Of a stretch of 64,000 nucleotides of DNA, positions 8,954 to 16,650 are shown one piece after another. Every line of letters starts with the position of its first letter. The first letter of the stretch is position 1. The notes below the pieces were generated by a model. The model saw nothing but the letters and a program-made list of their open reading frames with translations. It was not told where the DNA came from and searched no databases. Position numbers and translations under genes: made by a program. Source of the stretch: Zavarzinia aquatilis (GTDB taxonomy: Bacteria; Pseudomonadota; Alphaproteobacteria; Zavarziniales; Zavarziniaceae); the NCBI RefSeq assembly GCF_003173035.1, contig NZ_QGLE01000001.1, forward strand, positions 558,001-622,000, read 5' to 3'.

Positions 8954-9187
8954 AATGCCTCCCTGGCCCATTGTTTTCGTTGTTTCATCGGGTCCGCGGG
9001 CATGGCTCCGCCCTTGGGACGGGGCAGGGGTTTCAGCCGCCGTCCGGGGATGAGTCCGGCCCTGTCCCGGTGATTCCTCCGTTCGTTGTCACCAGAATGG
9101 AGGCAATTGTCGGCGAAGCCTCCCCCCCGATCGGGGTGGCATCATGGGGGGACGCGGGGAGGGCGGGGGGAGCGGACCTCCGCCCGC

Positions 9188-10024
9188 TCAGGCTCGGCCA
9201 GCGCCGGATTCCGCCGCCAGCGGCTGGTAGAACGCAGGCGGCAGACCGGCCTCGGCGCGCTTGTCCGCGTTGAAGGGCGGCTTCAGGGCGCCGTGGAAAT
9301 AGCAGCGGGCCAGAGCGTGAAACGTCTCCTCGACGGCAAGGCCGGCCTGCGCGCAGAGGAAACGGAACCATTTCGCGCCATGGGCGACATGGCCGACCTC
9401 TTCGGCATAGATGGTTTCCAGCGCGTCGACGGCGTCCTGCTCCCCGGCCTTGCGGAACATCGCGATCATGGGCGGCGTCACGTCGAGGCCGCGCGCCTCG
9501 AGGATCATCGGCACCACGGCGAGCCGGGCCATCAGGTCACCGGCCGTATCCTGCGCGGCGCGCCACATTTCGGCATGAGCGGGCATGTCGCCATAGAAAC
9601 TGTCCCGCGCGCGCAGACAATCGTTCAGCAGCTGGAAGTGCTTCGCCTCCTCGTCCGCCGTTCGCACCCAGTCGTCATAGAAGTCGAGGGGCAGGGGGGT
9701 CGCCGTGAAGCGGGCGATGATGTCCCAATGCAGATCGACGGCATTCAGCTCGATATGGGCGACCGCGTGCAGCAACGCCTTCCGGCCTTGCGCCGAGCCC
9801 GGTCGCCGCCGCGGCACGTCACGCGGCGCCAGCAATTCGGGCGTCTCCGGCCGCGCCGGATGCGCGGGCGGCACCGCCTCGCCGACAGGCATCGGCCGCC
9901 CCGCCGCCCGGCCTTCGAACCAGGCCCTGGCATGGGCCCGCGACTTCACGGTCTTCGCCAGCGCGTCCGCCGTGGTCAGGACATCGACGGCACAGGCGGC
10001 GAGACTATCGGGGGCAGGGAACAT
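9188..10024 (-). CDS. DUF455 ferritin-like domain protein
   Basis: A 278-residue protein of the DUF455 ferritin-like family. Candidate iron ligands are visible in four helices: HIELNAVDL near residues 89-97, DEEAKHF near 123-129 and EEVGHVAHG near 219-227. An N-terminal LAACAVDVLTTADALAKT segment is also family-typical. The enzymatic reaction of the family is not established; the fold is related to MiaE-type and other diiron proteins. It stands alone between two gaps of 234 and 118 bases. Confidence 0.82.
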   Translation of the reverse strand: MFPAPDSLAACAVDVLTTADALAKTVKSRAHARAWFEGRAAGRPMPVGEAVPPAHPARPETPELLAPRDVPRRRPGSAQGRKALLHAVAHIELNAVDLHWDIIARFTATPLPLDFYDDWVRTADEEAKHFQLLNDCLRARDSFYGDMPAHAEMWRAAQDTAGDLMARLAVVPMILEARGLDVTPPMIAMFRKAGEQDAVDALETIYAEEVGHVAHGAKWFRFLCAQAGLAVEETFHALARCYFHGALKPPFNADKRAEAGLPPAFYQPLAAESGAGRA

Positions 10025-10142
10025 GGCGGCGAAGATAGGGGAAGGCGGGGCGGGAGGCCAGAGGGCGCGCTTCGGATTGTCTGGCAGCGCCGCAAGCGTT
10101 AATGCTGTTCCGCATCCTCGTTACTACCGCCGGTCATCGACA

Positions 10143-10790
10143 ATGCTTCAGATCGCCCGTTCTGCCACGCTGCTGGCCATCGCCCTGTTTGCCGCAGCCT
10201 GCGTTGACATGAAGAACCCGACAACGACCCTGCCCGACAATGTCTTCTACTATCGAGGCAAGGCGAAGGACATGGCCATGTGTTGGCTGGACAAAGGGCC
10301 GGTCAACGATCGCTGCATCGGATCGAATGCCATGACCGCCGCCGCGGCCGAGGATGGCAATACCTATCTGATCCGCTGCCAGCGCACGGGGGTCGTCGGG
10401 CCCGGGGCGGGCGCGGCGGGCGCCGGTCTCATGGGGTTCATCATCGGGCAGGCCGTCGACAGCATGGTGGAGTCTTCCTTCGATCCGGCGGCGGATAAGA
10501 ACACGGTCTTCATGGCGGCCTTTCGCGACGTTGCGGACGACAAGGTCGAAACCCGCCTCTGGATGACCGAAACACTCCTTAACAACGATGCCCGCTTCAC
10601 TGACCTGAAAACCGCTCTCGACACCTGCGGCGGCGGTGCTCCCTTGTCGGATGAGCCTGCCGCCACCAGCGCGTCACGCCCGCTCCAGCCGACCACCGTC
10701 GTCGTGCCCAATATCGACCCGGCACTGCTCGGCAAGACCGAGACCCCGGCGACTTCCTCGCCCGCCCAACCCAAGACGACCCCGAAATAG
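10143..10790 (+). CDS. Putative lipoprotein of unknown function
   Basis: A 215-residue protein starting at ATG 10143. A hydrophobic N-terminus leads to a lipobox-like FAAAC with Cys20, so lipid anchoring by Lgt/LspA is likely. The central part has a glycine-rich hydrophobic stretch (GAGAAGAGLMGFIIG, around residues 85-99) and two cysteines in CWLDKGPVNDRC. The tail from about residue 160 is a Ser/Thr/Pro-rich low-complexity region. I do not recognise the family. Confidence 0.6.
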   Translation: MLQIARSATLLAIALFAAACVDMKNPTTTLPDNVFYYRGKAKDMAMCWLDKGPVNDRCIGSNAMTAAAAEDGNTYLIRCQRTGVVGPGAGAAGAGLMGFIIGQAVDSMVESSFDPAADKNTVFMAAFRDVADDKVETRLWMTETLLNNDARFTDLKTALDTCGGGAPLSDEPAATSASRPLQPTTVVVPNIDPALLGKTETPATSSPAQPKTTPK

Positions 10791-10813
10791 CAGGCGGCGA
10801 GAACGACAGGCCC

Positions 10814-11008
10814 GTGGTCACATTCGCGATCATGGGGATTACACCGCTGAAGCTCGATGGGTGGAACCATCAGAATGTTCTGTCCAGGCTCCGGGTCGAT
10901 CGAACGGACGGCGGCTATGTCCTCCATCGGCCCGAAATATATGGCGTGGGCGGGCAGATTGGTGCGACGGGCATCAGCGTCGCGATCGAGGCTTTCGATC
11001 CGCGATGA
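10814..11008 (+). other. Weak 64-codon reading frame, coding status doubtful
   Basis: The roughly 300-base gap 10791-11090 holds no clear gene. This GTG-initiated frame (starting VTFAIMGITPLKLDGWN) looks protein-like, but its third-position GC is clearly lower than in neighbouring genes and there is no good ribosome site. It could be the remnant of a larger gene. The complementary strand is also open. Confidence 0.2.
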
Positions 11009-11090
11009 GGAACGTCTCCCGATGAGAAAGGCACCGTCTCGCTTCAGCCGCTGGTGGTAAATTCGATATCGCGTCCTTCCGATGTCGCGA

Positions 11091-11927
11091 TCAGTAGAAG
11101 CCGGCCACGAAGCTCGTGGCCGTGAGCGTGACGTGTGCGTCGAGCGGGGGGTAAAGCTCGAATGCTTTCGGCTCGCGCGAGAAGTTCCAGAGCCGGAACA
11201 GGCACCATTCGGAACGATGCTCCTCGGCGACCGCAAGTTCATTGCGGGAGATATGAAAGGGCGTGCGTTCCCACCCGTTGGTCGTCTTCACCTCGATCAG
11301 GCGCGTCTGGCCGTCAGGCCGAAAACTGGCGATGTCGTAGCCTGCGCCATCGCCGTCCTCTTCCGACACCCAGCGCACCTTGCGCGCCAGGTCGTCACGC
11401 CCGGCCGACCTTAGGGACGCTCGCTCACCCGCCAGCACACGTTCCTCGCCCGCGCGACCGAGAGCACGGTTTCGCTGGTCCCTGCCGGCCACATCGAACT
11501 TGCGGGCGATGTGCAGCATCTGTTCCAGCTCTTGTGGCGGCGGCTGGTTCGAGAGCGTGGGGGGCGGGCCGACCCAGATCGGCGCCGCCTCCCTCAGGCC
11601 CGCCACCGCGCCCGCGTGCGGTGGACGCCCGAGCCAGTCAGGGTGCTGCGTCAGCCAGCGCGCCACCGCATCGGCGAGAGACATCTGGAAATTGAGCGCC
11701 GGCTTGTAACCAGGGATCCAGTCCTCTCCAAGGCCCTTCAGCACGGCGCTGATGTTCTGATGCTTGAACTCGACCGATGCCTCGGAACGGTCATTCAGGT
11801 GCGGCAGAAGATTCCGCCGGTGCCCTGCCTTGTTGTAGGGGTGGCCAAGGATATCGTCGGCCAGCATCGCGAAATAATCCGCGACGATCCGGTCGTTCTC
11901 CTCGTCAGTCCACGGCCCGCTTGACAT
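11091..11927 (-). CDS. DUF3883 domain protein, PD-(D/E)xK nuclease-like
   Basis: A 278-residue protein; ATG 11927 is chosen as the first start after which the frame looks coding. Residues 1-100 form an N-terminal domain (GPWTDEENDRIVADYFAML onward) often found on DUF3883 proteins. The C-terminal half carries nuclease-like motifs: GRAGEERV at 157-164, GYDI with Asp198, and IEVKTT at 211-216 (Glu212, Lys214), matching a D...ExK active site. DUF3883 domains occur in restriction and anti-phage proteins as well as stand-alone. It lies opposite a YjhX-type toxin gene. A DNA-targeting nuclease role is inferred. Confidence 0.72.
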   Translation of the reverse strand: MSSGPWTDEENDRIVADYFAMLADDILGHPYNKAGHRRNLLPHLNDRSEASVEFKHQNISAVLKGLGEDWIPGYKPALNFQMSLADAVARWLTQHPDWLGRPPHAGAVAGLREAAPIWVGPPPTLSNQPPPQELEQMLHIARKFDVAGRDQRNRALGRAGEERVLAGERASLRSAGRDDLARKVRWVSEEDGDGAGYDIASFRPDGQTRLIEVKTTNGWERTPFHISRNELAVAEEHRSEWCLFRLWNFSREPKAFELYPPLDAHVTLTATSFVAGFY

Positions 11928-12110
11928 GGCTTGAGGGTAGCGGTGTTGGAACCGATTGTCACCGAACGACGCGGGATGTGCCGCGGCGGCACAGGCAACG
12001 GGACTTCCCCCATTGCAGAAACCGCCCGCGTCCCCATATCTAGGAAACGCGGGGCGGCGATGGTCGCCGCGCGGGTCCATGGAGACTGGATGTCGGAACT
12101 TGTGCGATAG

Positions 12111-12133
12111 GGCTCTCTGAAATTCGGAGAGCC
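12111..12133. other. Strong hairpin in the DUF3883/yjhX divergent gap
   Basis: GGCTCTC at 12111-12117 pairs with GAGAGCC at 12127-12133 and the pairing continues inward (one T-G wobble, then G-C and A-T) to a 3-base loop. It sits about 70 bases upstream of the yjhX-type start, in the 275-base divergent gap. It could be an operator or a leader hairpin; there is no T-run. Confidence 0.35.
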
Positions 12134-12202
12134 TCGTGATGTCGAACCCGCCGGGTGCTTGTGCGCCGGGGCGTTTCTTCACGTCTGTCACACGAGACGA
12201 CC

Positions 12203-12466
12203 ATGAATATCTCACGGCACGAACAACGGGCGCTGCATGTTCTCGCCCTTGGCGGCTGCATTCTGCACGAGCGCGGCGATGGCCGCCTGATCACATCCGT
12301 TACCTGCGTCACGCGCGAGGGCATGATCCTCGCCGGTTTCGACCTTGGCCTGTTCAACCGGCTGCGGCGGAAACGGCTGATCGAATCCCGCGCGGGCAGC
12401 CCTTACCGCCTCTCGAAGCGCGGCCGCGTTTCGGTCCGCGCCCAGCTCGACAATCAGGGAGCCTGA
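12203..12466 (+). CDS. YjhX family (UPF0386) toxin-like protein
   Basis: An 87-residue protein close to E. coli YjhX over its whole length: MNISRHEQRALHVLALGG at the start, the CVTREGMILAGFDLGLFNRL middle and the SPYRLSKRGRVSVRAQLDN end. ATG 12203 is chosen to match the family N-terminus; the frame extends upstream to 12155 without similarity. YjhX was described as the toxin of the yjhX-yjhQ pair in E. coli, where YjhQ is a GNAT acetyltransferase. Here the next gene, one base downstream, is also a GNAT protein, so the pair organisation is preserved. Confidence 0.85.
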   Translation: MNISRHEQRALHVLALGGCILHERGDGRLITSVTCVTREGMILAGFDLGLFNRLRRKRLIESRAGSPYRLSKRGRVSVRAQLDNQGA

Positions 12467-12467
12467 C

Positions 12468-12968
12468 ATGCTGATCCGCGATGAAACCCCGGGCGACATC
12501 CCGGCCATCGGCCCCCTGATCACCGAGGCCATGCGCCTTCTGCCGCAGGCGACGGGGGGCGAAGCCGCCATCGTCGAGCGGCTGCGAATGGCCGGGGCGC
12601 TCACCCTTTCCCTCGTCGCCGAGGACGGGGGGAGGGTGGTCGGCTATCTCGCGGCGTCCGCGGCACGCATTGGGCCGCAGGACGGTTGGGGCCTGATCGG
12701 GCCGCTCGCCGTCCTGCCGGCACGGCATCGACAGGGCATCGGCTCGGCCCTGATGGCGGAAGCCCTGCACCGCCTGCTGACGACCAGCCGGGGCGCGGCG
12801 CTGGTGGGCGATCCCGGCTATTACCGGCGCTTCGGCTTTCGGGCTTTCCCAGGCTTCGGCGTCGCCGGCTGCCCGCCGGAAGTGGTTCAGGCCTTGCCCT
12901 TCGACGGCAACGTGCCGCGGGGCGAATTGATCCACCACCCGGCCTTCGGCCTCGACCAGACCGCCTGA
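12468..12968 (+). CDS. GNAT N-acetyltransferase, YhbS-like, paired with yjhX-type gene
   Basis: A 166-residue acetyltransferase. The acetyl-CoA loop RHRQGIGSALM lies near residues 82-92 and the subgroup-typical VGDPGYYRRFGF follows near 110-121. The gene starts one base after the YjhX-type stop, so the two are co-expressed; in E. coli the equivalent YjhQ was reported as the partner of YjhX. Sequence shows it belongs to the broader YhbS group of the GNAT superfamily; an antitoxin role is inferred only from context. Confidence 0.78.
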   Translation: MLIRDETPGDIPAIGPLITEAMRLLPQATGGEAAIVERLRMAGALTLSLVAEDGGRVVGYLAASAARIGPQDGWGLIGPLAVLPARHRQGIGSALMAEALHRLLTTSRGAALVGDPGYYRRFGFRAFPGFGVAGCPPEVVQALPFDGNVPRGELIHHPAFGLDQTA

Positions 12969-12976
12969 GGGCCGGT

Positions 12977-13004
12977 CGGGCGGTGCCCCCGTGGGTGCCG
13001 CCCG
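12977..13004. terminator. Hairpin between convergent genes, candidate bidirectional terminator
   Basis: A 12-bp stem with two G-T wobbles (CGGGCGGTGCCC, 4-base loop, GGGTGCCGCCCG) fills the gap between the GNAT gene and the convergent AHSA1 gene. There is no T-run. Confidence 0.45.
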
Positions 13005-13014
13005 GCCATGCCCC

Positions 13015-13911
13015 TCAACGGGAGGCGATGAAGCTGTCCAGCTTGCCCAGCGTCTGCAGGCCGAGTTCGATGGCACCGAAACCCTTCGCCGTCTGGAATT
13101 CGGCCTCGGTGCTGAACACCATGCCGAGGGTGACCCGGGTTGCCCCGCCTTCCGCCTCGAAACTGGCCCAGGCGTCGGCGTGCTTCGGGCCGTTCTCGCC
13201 CCAGTGCAGCGTATAGGCGATGCGCTCCTCCGGCCGGACCTCGGCATAACGATGGTGATTGGGGAAGACAGTGCCGTCGGGCCCGATCATGTCGAACACC
13301 CATTCGCCGCCCGCGCGCAGGTCGATCCGCCGGGTGCGGCAGGAAAATCCGTCCGGTCCCCACCATTGCGGCAGGGTCTCCGGGTTCATCCAGGTGTTCC
13401 AGACGATACGCGCGGGCGCCTCGATCACCCGTTGAAGCACCATGGTACGCCGGGCAACAGCCGCGAGATTATCCAGCCCCGCCTCGAACCCCTGCCGGTA
13501 ACCGGCCGCCATGTCGGCGCCGAGGGAGGAGAGTTGCACCGTCACGTCGAGCCGGCTGCGCACCCCGGCGCCGGAGAATGTCGCGGTGACCAGCGCCGCC
13601 GACTGCGCCGCGCCCCCGGCCGAGACCACTTCGTAATTCACGCTGCGCAGCAGGGGCTGCACGTCCAGCCAACCGCATTCGCAGCGGATATCCGGTTGGC
13701 CCGCGACCTTGCACAGCGAGACCTCGCGCCCGCCCACCCTGGTATCCGCCTCCAGAAACTCGACGGTCACGGCCGGCGAGGGCGCCGCCCAGATCGCCCG
13801 GGCGGCCGGGGCGGTCCAGACCTGCCACAGGGTGGCGAGCGGCGCGGAAACCTCCCGCTCGAAGCGCAGCGTCGCGAAGCGGTCGTCGTCCGCCCTCTGT
13901 TCCGATGTCAT
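13015..13911 (-). CDS. Tandem SRPBCC/AHSA1 domain protein
   Basis: A 298-residue protein with two AHSA1-like domains in one chain. Domain 1 spans about residues 15-140 (FEREVSAPLATLWQVWTAP...) and domain 2 about 150-290 (VIEAPARIVWNTWMNPETLPQWWGPDGF, then GEWVFDMIGPDG). The second domain carries the familiar W-x-P-E-x-L-x-x-W-W-G-P motif of the Activator-of-Hsp90-ATPase-1-like family; the first is more divergent. ATG 13911 overlaps the stop of the upstream arsR gene (ATGA), which decides the start. Such ArsR-AHSA1 pairs are widespread; ligand and function are unknown. Confidence 0.85.
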   Translation of the reverse strand: MTSEQRADDDRFATLRFEREVSAPLATLWQVWTAPAARAIWAAPSPAVTVEFLEADTRVGGREVSLCKVAGQPDIRCECGWLDVQPLLRSVNYEVVSAGGAAQSAALVTATFSGAGVRSRLDVTVQLSSLGADMAAGYRQGFEAGLDNLAAVARRTMVLQRVIEAPARIVWNTWMNPETLPQWWGPDGFSCRTRRIDLRAGGEWVFDMIGPDGTVFPNHHRYAEVRPEERIAYTLHWGENGPKHADAWASFEAEGGATRVTLGMVFSTEAEFQTAKGFGAIELGLQTLGKLDSFIASR

Positions 13912-14249
13912 TCCATGCTCTCCCTCGCCGCCTTCATCGCCAAAGCCTCCAGCCGGTCGAGCCGGGCCTCCCACAGGTCGCGCTGTTCGTCGAGCCAGGC
14001 CCGGGCCGGCGCCAAAGCCTCGGGGACGAGGGCACAGGTCCGCACCCGCCCGTCCTTCGCCGTGACGATCAGCCCGGCGTCCTCCAGCACCGCCAGATGC
14101 CGCATCACCGTCGGCAGCCGCAATCCCGTCGGGCCTGACAGCTCCGTGACCCGCGCCGGCCTCTCGGCCAACCGGCTCAGGATCGACCGCCGCGTCGGAT
14201 CGGCCAGGGCATGGAACAGCTGCGACAGCTCCGGATAATGCTTAGTCAT
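13908..14249 (-). CDS. ArsR/SmtB-family HTH regulator
   Basis: A 113-residue winged-helix protein. It opens with LSQLFHALADPTRRSILSRL, the standard ArsR N-terminus, and continues with the recognition helix RLPTVMRHLAVLEDAGLI. No metal-binding CxC motif of the ELCVCDL type is present, so metal sensing is unlikely; this subgroup usually controls the adjacent AHSA1 gene. A degenerate copy of its 5' end and upstream region occurs at 17265-17396. Confidence 0.88.
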   Translation of the reverse strand: MTKHYPELSQLFHALADPTRRSILSRLAERPARVTELSGPTGLRLPTVMRHLAVLEDAGLIVTAKDGRVRTCALVPEALAPARAWLDEQRDLWEARLDRLEALAMKAARESME

Positions 14250-14341
14250 GTCGCTAAGTATGATCGCGGAACGATGGGGCGCAAGGGATAGTTTGTTATT
14301 TGGCTAAGTGATGTCGGCTGTCGCGGCGGCCCGGGGCATGT

Positions 14342-14983
14342 TCAACCGGCGGCACCTTCGTTGGCCGACAGGAGATAGGCGAGGCAAACGCGGGGCAGCT
14401 CGCGGCGCAGGCGGTCGAGGTCTTCGTCCGAGGGCTGGACCTCCAGCACCACCCTGACCGCGCCGCCGAGCATCGCCATCAGCATGAAGGCGACGCCATG
14501 AACATCGGCGAGGCGGGCATCGGGCGCGGCGGCCAGCAGTTCCGCGATGACCTGGGTCATCAGGTCCATGGTCCGCTTCATCACCTCGGTCAGGTCGAAC
14601 TCCGCCGCGATGCCATAAATCGCGCGCGACGCCACCATGTCCGCGGTCTTGGCGTCGAGCCATGCCGTCGTCAGGCCCCTGGCCAGGCTCGCCAGGTCAT
14701 GGCCCTTCAGGCGATCCGCCGCCGTCAGCATGGCCTCGATGATGGATTGCAGCTGCCGGTCGACGATGGCGTAAAGCAGCGCCTGTTTGTGCGGGTAATA
14801 TTGGTACATCGTGCCGACCGACACGCCCGCGCGCTCCGCCACCCGCGTTGTCGTCAGACGGCCCACGCCATCGGCCAGCAAAACCTGAATGGTGGCTTCG
14901 TGAATGGCCGCGATCGTCACCGCCGAGCGCGACTGCTGCGGGGCTTTCCGGGGCTTTAGCAGGGCCGGCGCGGGGCGGGTCAT
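14342..14983 (-). CDS. TetR/AcrR family regulator
   Basis: A 213-residue TetR-family protein. The HTH covers about residues 22-72 with LTTTRVAERAGVSVGTMYQYYPHKQALL as the DNA-binding core; the rest is the helical ligand domain, including a hydrophobic GVAFMLMAMLGGAVRVVLEV helix. It is divergently transcribed from a short-chain dehydrogenase gene, and a palindrome lies in the 70-base gap, so control of both genes is likely. Confidence 0.88.
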   Translation of the reverse strand: MTRPAPALLKPRKAPQQSRSAVTIAAIHEATIQVLLADGVGRLTTTRVAERAGVSVGTMYQYYPHKQALLYAIVDRQLQSIIEAMLTAADRLKGHDLASLARGLTTAWLDAKTADMVASRAIYGIAAEFDLTEVMKRTMDLMTQVIAELLAAAPDARLADVHGVAFMLMAMLGGAVRVVLEVQPSDEDLDRLRRELPRVCLAYLLSANEGAAG

Positions 14984-14999
14984 ATGCGAATTCCGAAAC

Positions 15000-15013
15000 T
15001 GAAGAATCCTTCA
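15000..15013. promoter_or_regulatory. Candidate operator for the divergent TetR regulator
   Basis: TGAAG-AATC-CTTCA is a perfect 5-bp inverted repeat with a 4-base spacer at 15000-15013, in the centre of the short gap between tetR and the SDR gene. Position and symmetry fit a TetR-family operator. Confidence 0.45.
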
Positions 15014-15053
15014 TATCCTTGCCTCCTACACGATCTCACGCAAGGAGTTTTCA

Positions 15054-15809
15054 ATGGGAACCGTCCTGATCACCGGCTGCTCGACCGGCTTTGGCCGCGA
15101 GACCGCGCTGCATTTCCTCAACCAGGGCTGGACTGTTGTCGCCACCATGCGCAATCCGGCCGCCAGCACCCTGCCGCCGTCGGAAAGGCTGCGCGTGCTG
15201 CCCCTCGATGTCACCGATCCGGACAGCATCGCGGCTGCCGTAGCAATGGCGGGGCCGGTCGACGTGCTGGTGAACAACGCCGGCATCGGCTGGTTCAATG
15301 CGCTCGAGGGCACTTCGCTCGGGGCGGCGCGGCGTATCTTCGAGACCAATCTGTTCGGCGCCATCGCCATGATGCAGGCTGTGCTGCCGGGGATGCGCGA
15401 AAGGGCCTCGGGCGCGATCGTCAACGTCGGCTCCAGCGTGATCTACATGCCCTTGCCGATGCTTTCGGTCTATCGCGCCAGCAAGGCCGCGCTGACTGCA
15501 CTGACCGAGTCCATGGCGCTTGAGCTTGCCCCGCTGGGCATCCGCGCCCGCGTTGTCGCGCCGGGCATGGCCCCCGATACCGCCTTCGCCGCCACGACGA
15601 CCAACGAACTCGCGGTGGGGGCCGGCATCCCCGAGGCTTACGCCGATCAGGCGCAGCAGATGTTCGCGCAGTTCGAGGCGGCGGGAAGCGGCGAGATCAC
15701 GACGGCGCGGGATGTGGCCGAGGCGGTCTTTCGCGCCGCCACCGAAGCGGATTGCCCGGCGGTGTTGCCCGCCGGGCCCGATGCGATCGCCTGGTCGCAG
15801 CAGCACTGA
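15054..15809 (+). CDS. Short-chain dehydrogenase/reductase (SDR)
   Basis: A 251-residue classical SDR. The cofactor motif TGCSTGFG is at residues 7-14, NNAG at 74-77, the catalytic Ser near 127 and YRASK with Tyr140/Lys144. AAGGAG sits 7 bases before the ATG. Divergent from tetR with a shared palindrome; the enzyme is probably induced when the regulator binds its ligand. Substrate unknown. Confidence 0.88.
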   Translation: MGTVLITGCSTGFGRETALHFLNQGWTVVATMRNPAASTLPPSERLRVLPLDVTDPDSIAAAVAMAGPVDVLVNNAGIGWFNALEGTSLGAARRIFETNLFGAIAMMQAVLPGMRERASGAIVNVGSSVIYMPLPMLSVYRASKAALTALTESMALELAPLGIRARVVAPGMAPDTAFAATTTNELAVGAGIPEAYADQAQQMFAQFEAAGSGEITTARDVAEAVFRAATEADCPAVLPAGPDAIAWSQQH

Positions 15810-15826
15810 CGACCCATCGGCGGACC

Positions 15827-16525
15827 CTAGACCGCGGCGCCGAAGAGCGTGCCAACGCCCGCGGTCACCGCCATGGCGAAGGCGCCCCAGAAGGTCACGC
15901 GAAGGGTCGGCCGCAGCACCGCGGCCCCGCCCGCCCGCGCCCCGATCGTGCCCAGCAGCGCGAGAAAACCGAGCGAGGCGAGGGCAACGCCCGCCACCAG
16001 CCAGGGCCGCGGCAGCACCGCGACCATGAGCAGCGGCAGCGCGGCGCCGACCGAGAAACTCGCGGCCGAGGCCAGCGCCGCCTGGATCGGCCGCGCTGTG
16101 GTCACCTCGGAAATGCCCAATTCGTCGCGGGCATGGGCCGCCAGCGCGTCCCGAGCCATCAGCTGCGCCGCGACCTCATGGGCAAGCCGCTCGTCGAGCC
16201 CGCGCGCGCGGTAGATCCGCGCCAGTTCCTCGCGCTCCAGCGCCGGCTGGGCCGCGAGCTCGGCCCGCTCGCGGGCAAGATCCGCCTGCTCGGTATCGGC
16301 CTGCGACGAGACCGAGACATATTCCCCGGCCGCCATCGACATGGCCCCGGCGACGAGCCCGGCGATGCCGGTGACCAGCACCTGTCCCGTCGCGACCGAG
16401 GCGGCCGCAACCCCGAGAATGAGGCTGGCGGTCGAAACGATGCCATCATTGGCCCCTAGCACCGCGGCCCGCAACCAGCCGATCCGCGAGACGAGATGCA
16501 TCTCCCTGTGCCGAAACCGCGCCAC
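15827..16525 (-). CDS. VIT/CCC1-family iron/manganese transporter
   Basis: A 232-residue member of the VIT1 family. GTG 16525 is chosen: GGGAG lies upstream and family proteins begin just before the RIGWLRAAVLGANDGIVS segment seen at residues 13-30. Further family features are the GAMSMAAGEYVSVSSQAD motif and a cytoplasmic metal-binding helical insert rich in Glu (LARERAELAAQPALEREELARIY), followed by the last transmembrane helices. It should move Fe2+ or Mn2+ out of the cytoplasm. Its first codons and 5' flank are part of a 108-bp sequence repeated at 17472-17579. Confidence 0.87.
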   Translation of the reverse strand: MARFRHREMHLVSRIGWLRAAVLGANDGIVSTASLILGVAAASVATGQVLVTGIAGLVAGAMSMAAGEYVSVSSQADTEQADLARERAELAAQPALEREELARIYRARGLDERLAHEVAAQLMARDALAAHARDELGISEVTTARPIQAALASAASFSVGAALPLLMVAVLPRPWLVAGVALASLGFLALLGTIGARAGGAAVLRPTLRVTFWGAFAMAVTAGVGTLFGAAV

Positions 16526-16615
16526 CTCGAATCTCCCGCCGTGAACATGCCCCGAGGATAAGCGGATTCTGGGTGCCGGTCTTCGCTGCAAATTAAATAT
16601 AGCGTCCCCATAATA
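16508..16615. repeat. 108-bp duplicated segment, copy 1
   Basis: This segment covers the first codons and upstream region of the VIT gene and is repeated without gaps at 17472-17579 with two mismatches that I counted. It ends in the motif ATATAGCGTCCCCATAATA. Full-length identity this high in non-coding DNA implies a recent duplication or a mobile repeat. Confidence 0.85.
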
Positions 16616-16650
16616 TCCTGGTGTCCAAAAAACCGGCTGCAGGCCAGTCA

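Noticed and set aside
10364-11242. Minus-strand frame crossing the lipoprotein gene and the 10.8-11.1 kb gap
   Set aside because: Its part over the gap looks protein-like for a short stretch, but it overlaps the lipoprotein gene antisense and has no start signal or family match.
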